A stretch of DNA of 64,000 nt from Alphaproteobacteria bacterium (GCA_013389115.1 JACADY010000061.1:1-64000), one strand, 5' to 3'; shown: positions 40,161-48,875, counted from the stretch's first letter. Program-made: numbers and translations. The notes: generated from the letters alone by a model not told the origin.

Positions 40161-41084
40161 TCAGCCCTTTGCTGCTGCGGCGACTTCGGCGGCGAAATCG
40201 GACTCTTGTTTCTCGATTCCCTCGCCAAGCGCCATACGTACGAAGCCTGAAATCGTCACCGGCGCGCCGACGCGGCCCTCCGATTCCTTCAGGACCTGCG
40301 CGACGCTCTTGCCGCTGTCGTGGACATAGGCCTGCTCAAGGAGACAGACCTCCTTATAGTAGGTCTTCAGTCCGCTCTCGAGGATCTTCTCGATCACGTT
40401 GGCGGGCTTGCCTTGCGCCTTGTACTTGTCGGCCAGAATGTCGCGTTCGCGCGCGACCGTCTGGGGGTCAAGGCCGGCCGGGTCGAGCGCGAGCGGGTTC
40501 TGGGCGGCGATATGCATGGCGATCTGCCGCCCAAGCGCGGCAAGCTCTTCCGTGCTGCCCGTCGATTGCAGCCCCACGAGCACGCCGATGCGGCCCAAAT
40601 TGGGTGCCGCCTGATTGTGCACATAGGAAGAGACGACGCCCGCCGTGACGCTGACCTGCGCCGCGCGGCGCAAGGTCATGTTCTCGCCGATCTTCGCGAT
40701 CGTCGCTGCGATCTTCTCGGCAACCGTGCCGCCGCCTGGATAGGCGGCCGCTGAAAGCACCTCAAGGGATGAGCCGGCCCCGAGCGCGACGCCCGCGATC
40801 GCGGCAACCATTTCCTGGAACTCAGGATTGCGGGCCACGAAATCGGTTTCGGAGTTCACCTCAACCGCCACGCCCTTGGTGCCGCTCAAGGCGATGCCCA
40901 CGAGGCCCTCGGCCGCGATACGCCCGGCCTTCTTAGCCGCCTTGGCAAGACCCTTCTTGCGCAGCCAATCGACCGCCGCCTCCAGATCACCCTTCGTTTC
41001 ATTGAGCGCGGACTTGCAGTCCATCATGCCCGCGCCCGTCTTTTCGCGCAGTTCTTTGACCATGCCGGCGGAAATCTCAGCCAT
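40161..41084 (-). CDS. tsf: Translation elongation factor Ts
   Basis: EF-Ts exchanges GDP on EF-Tu. The 307-residue product has the N-terminal UBA-like domain with [20 protein letters not shown], the core region [16 protein letters not shown] that contacts EF-Tu (the TDFV motif), and a C-terminal module with [14 protein letters not shown]. It is 54 bp downstream of rpsB and probably cotranscribed from the rpsB promoter. Confidence 0.96.
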   Translation of the reverse strand: MAEISAGMVKELREKTGAGMMDCKSALNETKGDLEAAVDWLRKKGLAKAAKKAGRIAAEGLVGIALSGTKGVAVEVNSETDFVARNPEFQEMVAAIAGVALGAGSSLEVLSAAAYPGGGTVAEKIAATIAKIGENMTLRRAAQVSVTAGVVSSYVHNQAAPNLGRIGVLVGLQSTGSTEELAALGRQIAMHIAAQNPLALDPAGLDPQTVARERDILADKYKAQGKPANVIEKILESGLKTYYKEVCLLEQAYVHDSGKSVAQVLKESEGRVGAPVTISGFVRMALGEGIEKQESDFAAEVAAAAKG

Positions 41085-41138
41085 GCTCCGTCCTCATCTG
41101 TTCCTGCGTTTCAACCGTTCTTGAGTGACCCGTCCGTC

Positions 41139-41924
41139 TCATTCGGCTGGGGGAGGCGTCGCCTCACCCATCGCCGGGGGCGGCAGATCAACGAGCGGCG
41201 CCTCGCTTGCGCCAAGGTCGACGCCGGAGATCTGCTGGCTGTCTTCCAGGCCCGCGATCACCGCGCGCGCGATGAGATCGCAATAGAGCTGGATCGCTCG
41301 CGCCGCATCATCATTGCCAGGAATGGGATAGGAGATACCATCAGGATCACAATTCGAATCAAGGATCGCCACGACCGGGATGCCAAGCTTGCGCGCTTCG
41401 GCGATCGCGATCTCCTCCTTGTTCGTATCGATGACGAACATGAGGTCGGGAATGCCGCCCATGTCCTTGATGCCGCCCAATGCCCGCTCGAGCTTGTCGC
41501 GCTCGCGCGTCATGTTGAGCAGCTCCTTCTTCGTCAGACCGATGCCGCCGCCGTCGATCGTCTCCTGGATCTGGCGCAGGCGCCGGATCGAGTTCGAGAT
41601 CGTCTGCCAATTGGTCAGCGTACCGCCAAGCCAGCGGTGATTGACGAAATATTGTGCGCAGCGCCGGGCCGCATCGGCGACGGGCTCGGAGGCCTGGCGC
41701 TTCGTGCCCACAAAGAGCACGCGGCCGCCCTGCGCGACCGTATTCTTTACCGTAAGCAGCGCCTGGTGCAGCAAGGGCACTGTCTGCGAAAGGTCGATGA
41801 TGTGGATCTTGTTGCGAGACCCGTAGAGATAATGCTGCATCTTCGGGTTCCAGCGATGAGTCTGGTGGCCGAAGTGGACGCCAGCTTCCAAAAGCTGACG
41901 CATCGAAAAATCGGGCAATGCCAT
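41139..41924 (-). CDS. rpsB: 30S ribosomal protein S2
   Basis: S2 binds the 30S head-body junction and is needed for S1 attachment. The 261-residue product has [20 protein letters not shown] at the N-terminus, [16 protein letters not shown], and the C-terminal domain with [20 protein letters not shown]. The reading frame is open to 42014, but the conserved N-terminus begins at ATG 41924, with GAAGGAG ahead. The C-terminal tail is slightly long, with P/E-rich sequence. A promoter and a leader hairpin lie upstream. Confidence 0.97.
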   Translation of the reverse strand: MALPDFSMRQLLEAGVHFGHQTHRWNPKMQHYLYGSRNKIHIIDLSQTVPLLHQALLTVKNTVAQGGRVLFVGTKRQASEPVADAARRCAQYFVNHRWLGGTLTNWQTISNSIRRLRQIQETIDGGGIGLTKKELLNMTRERDKLERALGGIKDMGGIPDLMFVIDTNKEEIAIAEARKLGIPVVAILDSNCDPDGISYPIPGNDDAARAIQLYCDLIARAVIAGLEDSQQISGVDLGASEAPLVDLPPPAMGEATPPPAE

Positions 41925-42012
41925 TGCCTCTGCTCCTTCACGTCTTAACCGGTTCTGCCTCCGCGGGTGACACCGACCCCCTTTTGGGGCGCCGGACCGG
42001 CGGGCGTTTGCC

Positions 42013-42036
42013 AAAACGGACGGGGTTCCCCGTCCG
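42013..42036 (-). promoter_or_regulatory. rpsB leader stem-loop followed by U tract (possible attenuator)
   Basis: On the minus strand CGGACGGGG pairs perfectly with CCCCGTCCG and is followed by TTTT. The hairpin lies in the roughly 140-nt leader between the predicted rpsB start of transcription and ATG 41924. It has the form of an intrinsic terminator and could provide S2 feedback or attenuation. This rests on structure only. Confidence 0.45.
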
Positions 42037-42073
42037 GTTCGCTTTGCCCATTCCCGCGTGTGGAATGCGGCGG

Positions 42074-42102
42074 GTTATAGAGAGGCGGGGCGCAGGACGC
42101 AA
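42074..42102 (-). promoter_or_regulatory. Putative sigma-70 promoter of rpsB-tsf
   Basis: On the minus strand TTGCGT (42102-42097), exactly 17 bp, then TATAAC (42079-42074) forms a good promoter about 150 bp upstream of rpsB. The 42037-42234 gap otherwise holds only the start region of the divergent aminotransferase. Confidence 0.6.
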
Positions 42103-42234
42103 GGGCGGGGTTTCCGGGCGGCCTGCGCGGCCTTGCGTTTCCTTAACTTTAGGCGCCATCCGGGCAAATCTGGCCTATATTTCAACATGGCGCACCAGCG
42201 CGCCACTCCTTCATCCTTGGCCTCAAAGACAAGC

Positions 42235-43428
42235 ATGCCCTTCAGCGATCCCATACGGCCTGCCATATCCGGTCTCTTGCGGAACGGCATCGGCGAAGTC
42301 TCAAGGCTTGGCCTTGGCAATCCCGACATCATTCCCCTTTGGTTCGGGGAAAGCGACCTTGCGACGCCTCCCTTCATTCGCGAAGCGGCCAAGCAGGCGC
42401 TCGATGAGGGCCGCACCTTTTATACCTGGGCGGTGGGTTTACTTGAACTTCGCGAAGCGATCACGCGCTACATGGCACGCTGGACGGGCGCACACATTGG
42501 GCTCGACCGGGTCACAGTTCCTGGTTCCGCGATGCTCTCGATCATGATTGCGCTGCAATGCGTGCTGGAGAGGGGCGACAATGTCGTCATCATCACCCCC
42601 GTCTGGCCCAATATCTTCCAGGCCGTGATCGCGGCCGGGGGCGAGCCGCGTTTTGTGCCGCTCGATCCGCCTATGGAAACGGGGCAATGGCGCCTCGACT
42701 TCGACACGTTGCGCGCCGCCTGCGATGCGCGCACGAAGGCCATATTTGTTGCAAGCCCGGGGAACCCGACGGGATGGGTGATGCCGGCCGCGCAACAAGA
42801 GGCGCTTCTGGCCTTTGCGCGCGAAGCCGGATTGGCGATCCTATCCGATGAGGTCTATGGACCCATCATGTATGACCGACGGCATGCCCCATCCTTCGCC
42901 ACGCTTGCGCGGGATGACGACAATGTCTTCATCATCAACTCTCTCTCCAAGGCCTGGGCAATGACGGGCTGGCGGATCGGCTGGCTCATTCATCCGCTGC
43001 GGTTGGCGGGGCCAATGGCGACCCTTGCGGCCGTCAACAACACCGGCGCCACCACTTTTGCGCAATATGGCGCCATTGCCGCGATCGACAAGGGCGATGA
43101 TTTCATCGCGTTCATGGTCGAGCGCTGCCGAAAGGGACGCGCGATCGTGTGCGACTTCGTGCGCCAGCACCAGCGGGTCAGCTGGGCCGAGCCCGAAGGC
43201 GCCTTCTATGGCTTCCTGAACATCGCCGGCGTCACCGACAGTCTTGCCTTCGCCAAGTATCTCGTTACGGAAGCAAAGGTGGGTGTGGCGCCCGGCAGCG
43301 CTTTCGGGCCGCCGAATGGGGCGGGCACGGGTTCCTTCATCCGCATCTGCTTTGCACAGGATCCCGGCCGCCTTTGCGAAGCCCTGGAGCGGATCGCCGG
43401 CGGAATCGATGCCTATCATCCGCGTTGA
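42235..43428 (+). CDS. Pyridoxal-phosphate-dependent class I/II aminotransferase
   Basis: This fold-type I aminotransferase (aspartate aminotransferase-like) has 397 residues when started at ATG 42235 (MPFSDPIRP). ATG 42187 is an alternative, and neither has a clear ribosome-binding site. Visible family blocks are TFYTWAVGLLELREAI near the N-terminus, the substrate/PLP Asn in SPGNPTGW, the Asp-Tyr in LSDEVYGPI, and the Schiff-base Lys in NSLSKAWAMTGWRIGW. Substrate specificity cannot be told. It is divergent from rpsB and convergent with dnaE, ending 16 bp from the dnaE stop. Confidence 0.88.
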   Translation: MPFSDPIRPAISGLLRNGIGEVSRLGLGNPDIIPLWFGESDLATPPFIREAAKQALDEGRTFYTWAVGLLELREAITRYMARWTGAHIGLDRVTVPGSAMLSIMIALQCVLERGDNVVIITPVWPNIFQAVIAAGGEPRFVPLDPPMETGQWRLDFDTLRAACDARTKAIFVASPGNPTGWVMPAAQQEALLAFAREAGLAILSDEVYGPIMYDRRHAPSFATLARDDDNVFIINSLSKAWAMTGWRIGWLIHPLRLAGPMATLAAVNNTGATTFAQYGAIAAIDKGDDFIAFMVERCRKGRAIVCDFVRQHQRVSWAEPEGAFYGFLNIAGVTDSLAFAKYLVTEAKVGVAPGSAFGPPNGAGTGSFIRICFAQDPGRLCEALERIAGGIDAYHPR

Positions 43429-43443
43429 GTCCCCCCCCCGCCG

Positions 43444-46400
43444 CTAGACCTCCTCGACCTCGAGGACGCCCGGCGCGGACTTGATCGCGTCGCGCAGCTC
43501 GCGCGTGATGCCATAGCGGCCGGGAAGCTCAATATCGACCTCAAGCCCCTCGCCCAGCATCGCGGTCACGATCACCTGCCCCTTTCCCGGACGAACCAGG
43601 CGCGCCGCCAGCGCTGGGAGCCCAGCACTCTCGTTCACAAAGACACGCAGGCCCGTGCCGGTTTCGGCCGTCACCTCATCGAGGGGTCGCACATTCTGGA
43701 TACGCAGCTTCACATCATCATTCTGCCATTCGGCGATGGCGTTGATGACGACGGGCGCTCCCACCTGCAGGTGAGAGCCTGCAAGGCGCAGCGTGTCTGA
43801 AAAAACAATGGCCTCAAAGACGCCGGAGGGATCAGAAAAGGTGACGAAAGCGTAGGGCGTATCGCGCTCGCGGGACTTACGGTCCTGACGGGCCAGCACG
43901 GTGCCGGCCAGCATGACGATGGCGGTTTCGCGCTTGGCCTCTTTCAGAAATTCGCCGAAAGGGCGCACGCCGGCCCGGCGCAGGGCTGTCATCGCGCTGT
44001 CGATGGGGTGGCCTGAAAGGTAGAACCCGATCGCGTCGAATTCGCGCTGCAGCCGCTCAGCCTCGCTCCAGGGAAGCGTCTGGGGGAGCGGCGGATCGCT
44101 CAATGATGCGCCCGCATCGCCAAACAGGCTCGACTGGCCGGCGCCCCTTTCCCTCGCCGTGCCATTGGCGTGGGCGATAAGGGTTTCGGCGCCGGCCATC
44201 ACCTGGGCGCGGTTGGGATTGAGGCCATCAAAGGCGCCCGCGGCGGCGAGGCTTTCGAGGGCACGCTTGCTGACGTGCCGGGGGTCAACGCGGCGGGCGA
44301 AGTCAAACAGCGAGCGAAAGGGTCTGCCCGAGGCTCTCACCTCAACCAGGTGATCCATGGCGGGCCGCCCGACATTGCGGATGGCGGCCAGCGCATAGCG
44401 GATGGCAGGCTTTCCCGCCGCGTCGAAGGCAACGGCAAACGTCGCTTCGGACTCATTGATCGAGGGGGGAAGCACGGGAATGCTGAGGCGCTCGGCCTCC
44501 TGGCGGAAAATATTGAGCCGGTCTGTCGCCCCGATATCCAGCGTCATCGAGGCGGCGATGAACTCGGCTGGATAGTTCGCCTTCAAATAGGCCGTCTGAT
44601 AGGCAACCTGCGCATAGGCGGCGGCATGGCCCTTGTTAAAGCCATAGCCGGCGAATTTCTCGGCCTGTTCGAAAATCTCCGCCGCCGCCGCCTTCGGGAT
44701 GCCACGGGTTTCGGCGCGCGAGGTGAAGATCTCGCGATTGCGAGCCATCTCGGCCTGGTCCTTCTTGCCCATGGCGCGGCGCAGATTGTCGGCCTCGCCC
44801 ATCGAATAGCCGCCCAGCTCACGGGCGATCATCATGACATCCTCCTGATAGGTCATGACGCCATAAGTCTCGCGCAAAATCGGCTCCAGCGCGGGGTGGA
44901 CGTAGTAGGGCTCCTCCTGCCCGTGCTTGCAGGCGATATATTTCGGAATGCTCTGCATGGGGCCGGGGCGGTAGAGCGCCACAAGGGCGATGAGATCCTC
45001 GATCCGGTCGGGCTTCAGCTTGCGGATGAGGTCGCGCATGCCTGAACTTTCAAGCTGGAAGACGCCGACCGAATCGCCGCGCGAGAGCATCTCGAAGGTG
45101 GCGCGGTCCTCAAAGCCCACTTCTTCGGACTTCACCTTGATCCCCCGCGCCGCCAGCATCTTCTCGGTAAGGGCGATCACGGTCAGGGTTTTGAGCCCCA
45201 GAAAGTCGAACTTCACGAGGCCGACCTTCTCATTGTTCTTGTAGTCGAACTGCGTCACCGGCATGTCCGAGCGCGGATCACGGTAAAGCGGTACGAGATC
45301 CTCAAGCGGGCGGTCGCCGATGACGATGCCGGCCGCGTGCGTGGAGGCGTGGCGGTAAAGCCCCTCGATCTTACCCACGATGTCGAACAGGCGGGCAACG
45401 TTTTCCTCGGAAGCCTCCATGTCCTGGAGGCGAGGTTCGGCCTCAATCGCCTCGCGCAGGCGCACCTGCTTGCCCGGCGGATTGGGGATCATTTTCGAGA
45501 TGCGGTCGACCTGGCCATAGGGCATTTCAAGGACGCGGCCGACATCGCGCACCGCGGCCCTCGCCTGCAGCGTACCAAAGGTGATGATATGGGCGACGCG
45601 ATCGGCGCCATAGCGCTCCTTTACATAGCGGATCACCTCCTCGCGCCGCTCCTGGCAGAAATCGATGTCGAAATCGGGCATCGATTTGCGCTCAGGGTTC
45701 AAGAAGCGCTCGAAAACCAGCTTGAACCGCAAGGGGTCAAGAGCCGTGATCTCCAGCGCCCAGGCGACGATCGAGGTGGCGCCCGAGCCGCGCACGCCAA
45801 CGGGGATGCCCTGAGCACGCGTCCATTTCATGAAATCCGAGACGATGAGGAAATAACCCTCAAAGCCGATGCCCGTGATCACCGAAAGCTCATAATCGAG
45901 GCGCTTCCAATAATCGTCCTCCGGGGCAAAAAGACCGGAAGCGGCGAGGCGCTTCCTCAGACCATCCTCAGCCTGCAGGCGCAACTCCTCCGCCGCCGAG
46001 CGGCCGCCCGGAAGATCGAACCGGGGCAGGATCGGGTCGCGCTTCCGGGGTATGTAGGCGCATCGGCGCGCGATTTCGACGGTATTCGCAATCGCCTCAG
46101 GCAAATCCTCAAAAAGCTCCGCCATCTGCCCGGCGCTCTTGAAGAAATGTTCTGGCGTCACGCGCCTGCGATCCGCCTGGCTGACATAGGAGCCGGTGCC
46201 AATGCACAGAAGGGCATCGTGCGCCTCGAACAGATCCTCCCGGGCAAAAAAGGGCTCATTCGTCGCCACCAGCGGCAGACCCAGCGCATAGGCGGCGTCA
46301 ACGAGCCAGCCTTCGGTATCAATTTCCTCTTGTGCGCCATGGCGTTGCAGCTCGACGTAGAGGCGGTTTTTGAAGATACGCGCAAGGTTCTCCAAATGCC

Positions 46401-46959
46401 GGCGGGCGGCATCGCCCTGCCCGGCGGCGACGAGCGCGTTGATGGCGCCGCTCGGCCCTCCCGTCAGACAGATAAGGCCCTCGGCCATCCCCTCCAAATC
46501 GGCCAATTTCACGTGCGGCGGCTCAGCCGGGCCAACGCCAAGGAATGAACGGCTGACAAGCTTGGAGAGATGGCGCCAGCCCGTTTCATTCTGAACGAGC
46601 AAGACGAGATAAGAGGGGTCACGCCTCGAGGCAGCCTGCCCCCCAGCCTTGAGGCTGCGGGTATCATCCTCGCCCAGATCAACCGCAAGCTGGCAGCCCA
46701 TGATTGGCTGGAGCCCCTTGTCAGCCAGCACCTGAGCAATCTCGACCGCACCAAAGAGATTGCCGGTGTCCGTGACGGCAACGGCCGGCATGCCATTGGC
46801 CCTGCAAAGGGTCGGGAGGTCCTTGACCGGAATTGCACCCTCCAGCAACGAAAACGCGCTGTGCACCCGCAAATGCACAAAGGTCGGCGGCGATGCCGCC
46901 GCCTCCTTGGTGCCGGGGAAGCGAATGACCTCCCCTCTTTCGATTCGATTCTCTGCCAT
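43444..46959 (-). CDS. dnaE: DNA polymerase III subunit alpha (replicative, DnaE1 type)
   Basis: DnaE is the catalytic subunit of the replicase. The 1171-residue protein has the length of DnaE1. It has an N-terminal PHP domain (TFVHLRVHSAFSLLEG), then the polymerase core with catalytic acids in KSMPDFDIDFCQERREEVI and in KFDFLGLKTLT. Helix-hairpin-helix, OB-fold and C-terminal regions follow. It is not an ImuC/DnaE2, since there is no imuA-imuB neighbour and the length is that of the replicative enzyme. The frame is open to 47010, but ATG 46959 (MAENRIERGE) is the best start. A 33-residue SOS-box gene lies 60 bp upstream. Confidence 0.95.
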   Translation of the reverse strand: MAENRIERGEVIRFPGTKEAAASPPTFVHLRVHSAFSLLEGAIPVKDLPTLCRANGMPAVAVTDTGNLFGAVEIAQVLADKGLQPIMGCQLAVDLGEDDTRSLKAGGQAASRRDPSYLVLLVQNETGWRHLSKLVSRSFLGVGPAEPPHVKLADLEGMAEGLICLTGGPSGAINALVAAGQGDAARRHLENLARIFKNRLYVELQRHGAQEEIDTEGWLVDAAYALGLPLVATNEPFFAREDLFEAHDALLCIGTGSYVSQADRRRVTPEHFFKSAGQMAELFEDLPEAIANTVEIARRCAYIPRKRDPILPRFDLPGGRSAAEELRLQAEDGLRKRLAASGLFAPEDDYWKRLDYELSVITGIGFEGYFLIVSDFMKWTRAQGIPVGVRGSGATSIVAWALEITALDPLRFKLVFERFLNPERKSMPDFDIDFCQERREEVIRYVKERYGADRVAHIITFGTLQARAAVRDVGRVLEMPYGQVDRISKMIPNPPGKQVRLREAIEAEPRLQDMEASEENVARLFDIVGKIEGLYRHASTHAAGIVIGDRPLEDLVPLYRDPRSDMPVTQFDYKNNEKVGLVKFDFLGLKTLTVIALTEKMLAARGIKVKSEEVGFEDRATFEMLSRGDSVGVFQLESSGMRDLIRKLKPDRIEDLIALVALYRPGPMQSIPKYIACKHGQEEPYYVHPALEPILRETYGVMTYQEDVMMIARELGGYSMGEADNLRRAMGKKDQAEMARNREIFTSRAETRGIPKAAAAEIFEQAEKFAGYGFNKGHAAAYAQVAYQTAYLKANYPAEFIAASMTLDIGATDRLNIFRQEAERLSIPVLPPSINESEATFAVAFDAAGKPAIRYALAAIRNVGRPAMDHLVEVRASGRPFRSLFDFARRVDPRHVSKRALESLAAAGAFDGLNPNRAQVMAGAETLIAHANGTARERGAGQSSLFGDAGASLSDPPLPQTLPWSEAERLQREFDAIGFYLSGHPIDSAMTALRRAGVRPFGEFLKEAKRETAIVMLAGTVLARQDRKSRERDTPYAFVTFSDPSGVFEAIVFSDTLRLAGSHLQVGAPVVINAIAEWQNDDVKLRIQNVRPLDEVTAETGTGLRVFVNESAGLPALAARLVRPGKGQVIVTAMLGEGLEVDIELPGRYGITRELRDAIKSAPGVLEVEEV

Positions 46960-47019
46960 GGCCGGATTATGCCGATTGCGTGAAGGGCCGCAGCCCCTGC
47001 CTTCAAACACTCACAGAAT

Positions 47020-47121
47020 TCAGCGCGTCAACGCCTCGGCGATGATGAACCAACTGACGGTTGCGCCTGCAAAGGCCATGAAACCAGCCGCCGCCATGAT
47101 TTCCTCGATCCAGGTGCGCAT
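47020..47121 (-). CDS. 33-residue single-pass membrane protein behind a perfect SOS box (SidA-like candidate)
   Basis: This short frame reads MRTWIEEI, then the hydrophobic stretch MAAAGFMAFAGATVSWFII (residues 9-27), then AEALTR and TGA. A strong Shine-Dalgarno (GGAGG, six bases before ATG 47121) supports translation. A perfect GTTC-N7-GTTC LexA box lies about 40 bp upstream (47161-47175), and a TTGACA -35-like hexamer (47186-47181) beyond it. Size, topology and SOS control recall SidA of Caulobacter, a 29-residue inner-membrane division inhibitor that acts on the FtsW/FtsI/FtsN complex. Homology to SidA is not shown; the resemblance is in layout. dnaE follows 60 bp downstream on the same strand. 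Confidence 0.6.
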   Translation of the reverse strand: MRTWIEEIMAAAGFMAFAGATVSWFIIAEALTR

Positions 47122-47160
47122 AGGGAACCTCCATGCCGTTTGTTTATGATATGTTCTTTT

Positions 47161-47175
47161 GTTCCTCTTACGTTC
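47161..47175 (-). promoter_or_regulatory. LexA operator (SOS box), perfect GTTC-N7-GTTC
   Basis: GTTC at 47161-47164 and 47172-47175 with seven bases between is an exact alphaproteobacterial SOS box, the same motif as box 1 at lexA. It lies between a TTGACA (47186-47181, minus strand) and the small-protein ATG, so a bound LexA would cover the promoter. The -10 is poor (AACAAA at 47163-47158). Confidence 0.7.
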
Positions 47176-47393
47176 CTAGTTGTCAACCCTAAACATCCCT
47201 TGCGGGATGATGTTGAGAAATTTGGGAGCATTCTCGTCTCCGGGAGGTCCGTCGGCACAGTCAGGAAAGCATACAAACCCGAGCGGGCTCACGGCCAAGT
47301 TGCCGCCACCGCAGATAGATCCCTGTGACTGCACCCGGCGCTACCTTCCTGGCAGAGAGGCGGACCAGCAGTCCTTTTGATTCTCGATGAGTA
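47176..47393. other. Gene-free gap with degenerate B-palindrome remnants
   Basis: No credible gene is visible here. A small hairpin (CATCCC/GGGATG, about 47197-47212) lacks a T tract. At 47361-47383 the sequence resembles the right end of a B palindrome (CGGACCAGCAG against CGGACCACTAG) abutting a left end (GTCCTTTTGATTC), suggesting worn copies of the array found at 48.8-49.1 kb. Confidence 0.4.
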
Positions 47394-47459
47394 TTTGAAT
47401 TTGACATTTATGTTGGGGCTGCTGCGAGCCGGGATCAAATGTCAAATTCGCTCCACTAG
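47394..47459 (-). repeat. Palindrome A3, inverted and left-truncated copy of the A element
   Basis: TTTGAATTTGACATTT ... ATCAAATGTCAAATTCG, ending in CTCCACTAG, is a copy of the A palindrome in the orientation opposite to A1 and A2, lacking its left CTAG end. The CTAG at 47456-47459 supplies the TAG stop codon of the adjacent 104-residue gene. Confidence 0.7.
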
Positions 47460-47770
47460 CAGCGTGTGAATGGAAAGGGCGCCGAGCCGATGTTTCCGAA
47501 TTCCATTTTCCCTGAGCGAGGTCCGGCAACGAGTTCGGCGTGAAACACCGGAAAGCTCATTGCGTCCGGCACTGAGAGGCACAAGATCCGATAGCGACGC
47601 CCGTGTTCCATCTGCCCCAGGAGCGTGCGCTCCCCAGGTGTCATGCCCTGCTTTTTCTTGACCTTGATACGAAACACGCCACCATTTTGACAAAGCACAT
47701 CCGCCTCGGCGCCTTCAAGAATGACGGTCAGACCCGTTTCGTCGGTCACTGAAATGCCGTGATATGTCAC
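47456..47770 (-). CDS. Hypothetical protein of 104 residues (downstream cassette gene)
   Basis: This unknown protein starts at GTG 47770, preceded by an excellent Shine-Dalgarno (AAGGAGGGGGG). The sequence is mixed polar, probably soluble and beta-rich (GLTVILEGAEADVLCQNGG, then FRIKVKKKQG, then RRYRILCLSVPDAMSFPVF), with no signal peptide. The stop codon lies in the CTAG end of palindrome A3. It follows the 273-residue gene after 70 bp and is likely its operon partner. I know no family. A toxin-immunity or enzyme-regulator relation between the two would be speculation. Confidence 0.6.
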   Translation of the reverse strand: MTYHGISVTDETGLTVILEGAEADVLCQNGGVFRIKVKKKQGMTPGERTLLGQMEHGRRYRILCLSVPDAMSFPVFHAELVAGPRSGKMEFGNIGSAPFPFTRC

Positions 47771-47840
47771 AGTCCCCCCTCCTTCTGCCTCGACCTGCGA
47801 TGATCCTCGGCTGGCGGGGATGCGCCAGCTGGTTCGCCCA

Positions 47841-48662
47841 TCACGCGCTTCTGCGATAGAGCTTTGCCTTCAGGTTCAGGAGTTTGGCCTGCGTTGCATC
47901 GATGAGGTCGTTCCAGGCCTTCGACTGATCGACATATTCGGCGGCCGACAATTTGCCCGCCTGCACCTTGCCATCCAAATCGTTCAGGCGCGTCTCAAAG
48001 GCCGCCAGAGCATTCTCATATTGGCGGACAAGGTCTTGCTTACCTTCCGACTGCGCCTGAAGCACCGAGAAACGCACCTCGTAGAGGAAAAGGTACTGGA
48101 AGATATACTCGTCGTTGAAAAACGATTGTGACTGGTAAGATTCGGCCGCTACCGTGCAAAACAACGTCATGCCATAGCCCAGGCTCTCCGATTTATAGGA
48201 ATGCGTGTAGGCTAGCTTCGTCGATGCGTCGAAGCTCATGAGCACGCCGCTCAGAATGTCGAATACTTTGCCCGCGATATAAAGTCCGACCGTTGCGGCA
48301 TCCGCCGCGGCTCCACCCATCGTGACCGCAGCCTGGACGGCTTTTTTTCCTGCGTCAGCATCGGTCTTGGCGCCAGGAACAGATGATCCACTCGAGAACA
48401 GTGCGCCGCCGATCGCATCAATGATGGCCTTCAAATTTTTCAGCGTGAATTCCGATTCGTGCTGAAAATCGGCATTGGCGCCCTGCACGCAGACGATCGA
48501 GTCGTTCCAGCCGCTTTTGGCGAAGAAGGCGTCAATTTGCTTTGCCTGAACGCCCCCAAGATCTGTCGCGCTTTGTTCCAGATCGGCCTTTCTCGCAGCA
48601 ATCCAATCGCTGAACTGCTTTTCTTTCGCCATCATGTCTTGAATCGATGGTGAAGTACCCAT
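47841..48662 (-). CDS. Hypothetical helical protein of 273 residues (upstream cassette gene)
   Basis: This unknown, mostly alpha-helical protein has no signal peptide. A charged helix (about 10-48, KEKQFSDWIAARKADLEQ) is followed by a hydrophobic, small-residue-rich stretch (about 108-142, VTMGGAAADAATVGLYIAGK then VFDILSGVLM). An aromatic-rich segment (160-200) and a C-terminal coiled-coil pair (205-268) come next. Long helices around a hydrophobic hairpin recall alpha-helical pore-forming proteins, but that is only a structural impression. ATG 48662 has GGGGAG upstream. Base composition is lower in GC than the neighbouring housekeeping genes, which suggests acquisition. Confidence 0.65.
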   Translation of the reverse strand: MGTSPSIQDMMAKEKQFSDWIAARKADLEQSATDLGGVQAKQIDAFFAKSGWNDSIVCVQGANADFQHESEFTLKNLKAIIDAIGGALFSSGSSVPGAKTDADAGKKAVQAAVTMGGAAADAATVGLYIAGKVFDILSGVLMSFDASTKLAYTHSYKSESLGYGMTLFCTVAAESYQSQSFFNDEYIFQYLFLYEVRFSVLQAQSEGKQDLVRQYENALAAFETRLNDLDGKVQAGKLSAAEYVDQSKAWNDLIDATQAKLLNLKAKLYRRSA

Positions 48663-48796
48663 GGTGAATTCTCCCCGGAAGTTTTGTTTGGGTTACACGC
48701 GCCAGATAACGCCGCGCCAGAACCATCCAGCACGGAAAGAACAGATCGCGCCCAGACGACCTTCGCATTATGTAGAATAACAGATCACACATGACG

Positions 48797-48875
48797 CTAG
48801 TGGAGCGAAGTTGACATTTGATCCCCGCTCGCAGCGGCCCCAGTATCAAATGTCAAATTCAAAAGGCTCCACTAG
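48797..48875 (+). repeat. Palindrome A1
   Basis: A 79-bp palindrome starting CTAGTGGAGC and ending GGCTCCACTAG, with inner arms TTGACATTTGAT and ATCAAATGTCAA around a GC-rich centre (CGCTCGCAGCGG). It lies about 135 bp upstream of the 273-residue gene. It differs from A2 by four substitutions and one indel. Confidence 0.85.

Larger units (their letters stand above)
47394..48875. other. Two-gene cassette bounded by inverted A palindromes
   Basis: Palindrome A3 at the left and A1 at the right are in opposite orientation and enclose only the 273-residue and 104-residue genes, which have lower GC than the flanks. No transposase or integrase is present. The arrangement could be a passively mobilised cassette or chance accumulation of repeats at an insertion-tolerant spot. 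Confidence 0.35.

Noticed and set aside
43444-46959. dnaE as an SOS-type error-prone polymerase (DnaE2/ImuC) because of the nearby SOS box
   Set aside because: The product has replicative DnaE1 length and PHP/core motifs, and there are no imuA or imuB genes. The SOS box belongs to the 33-residue gene in between.
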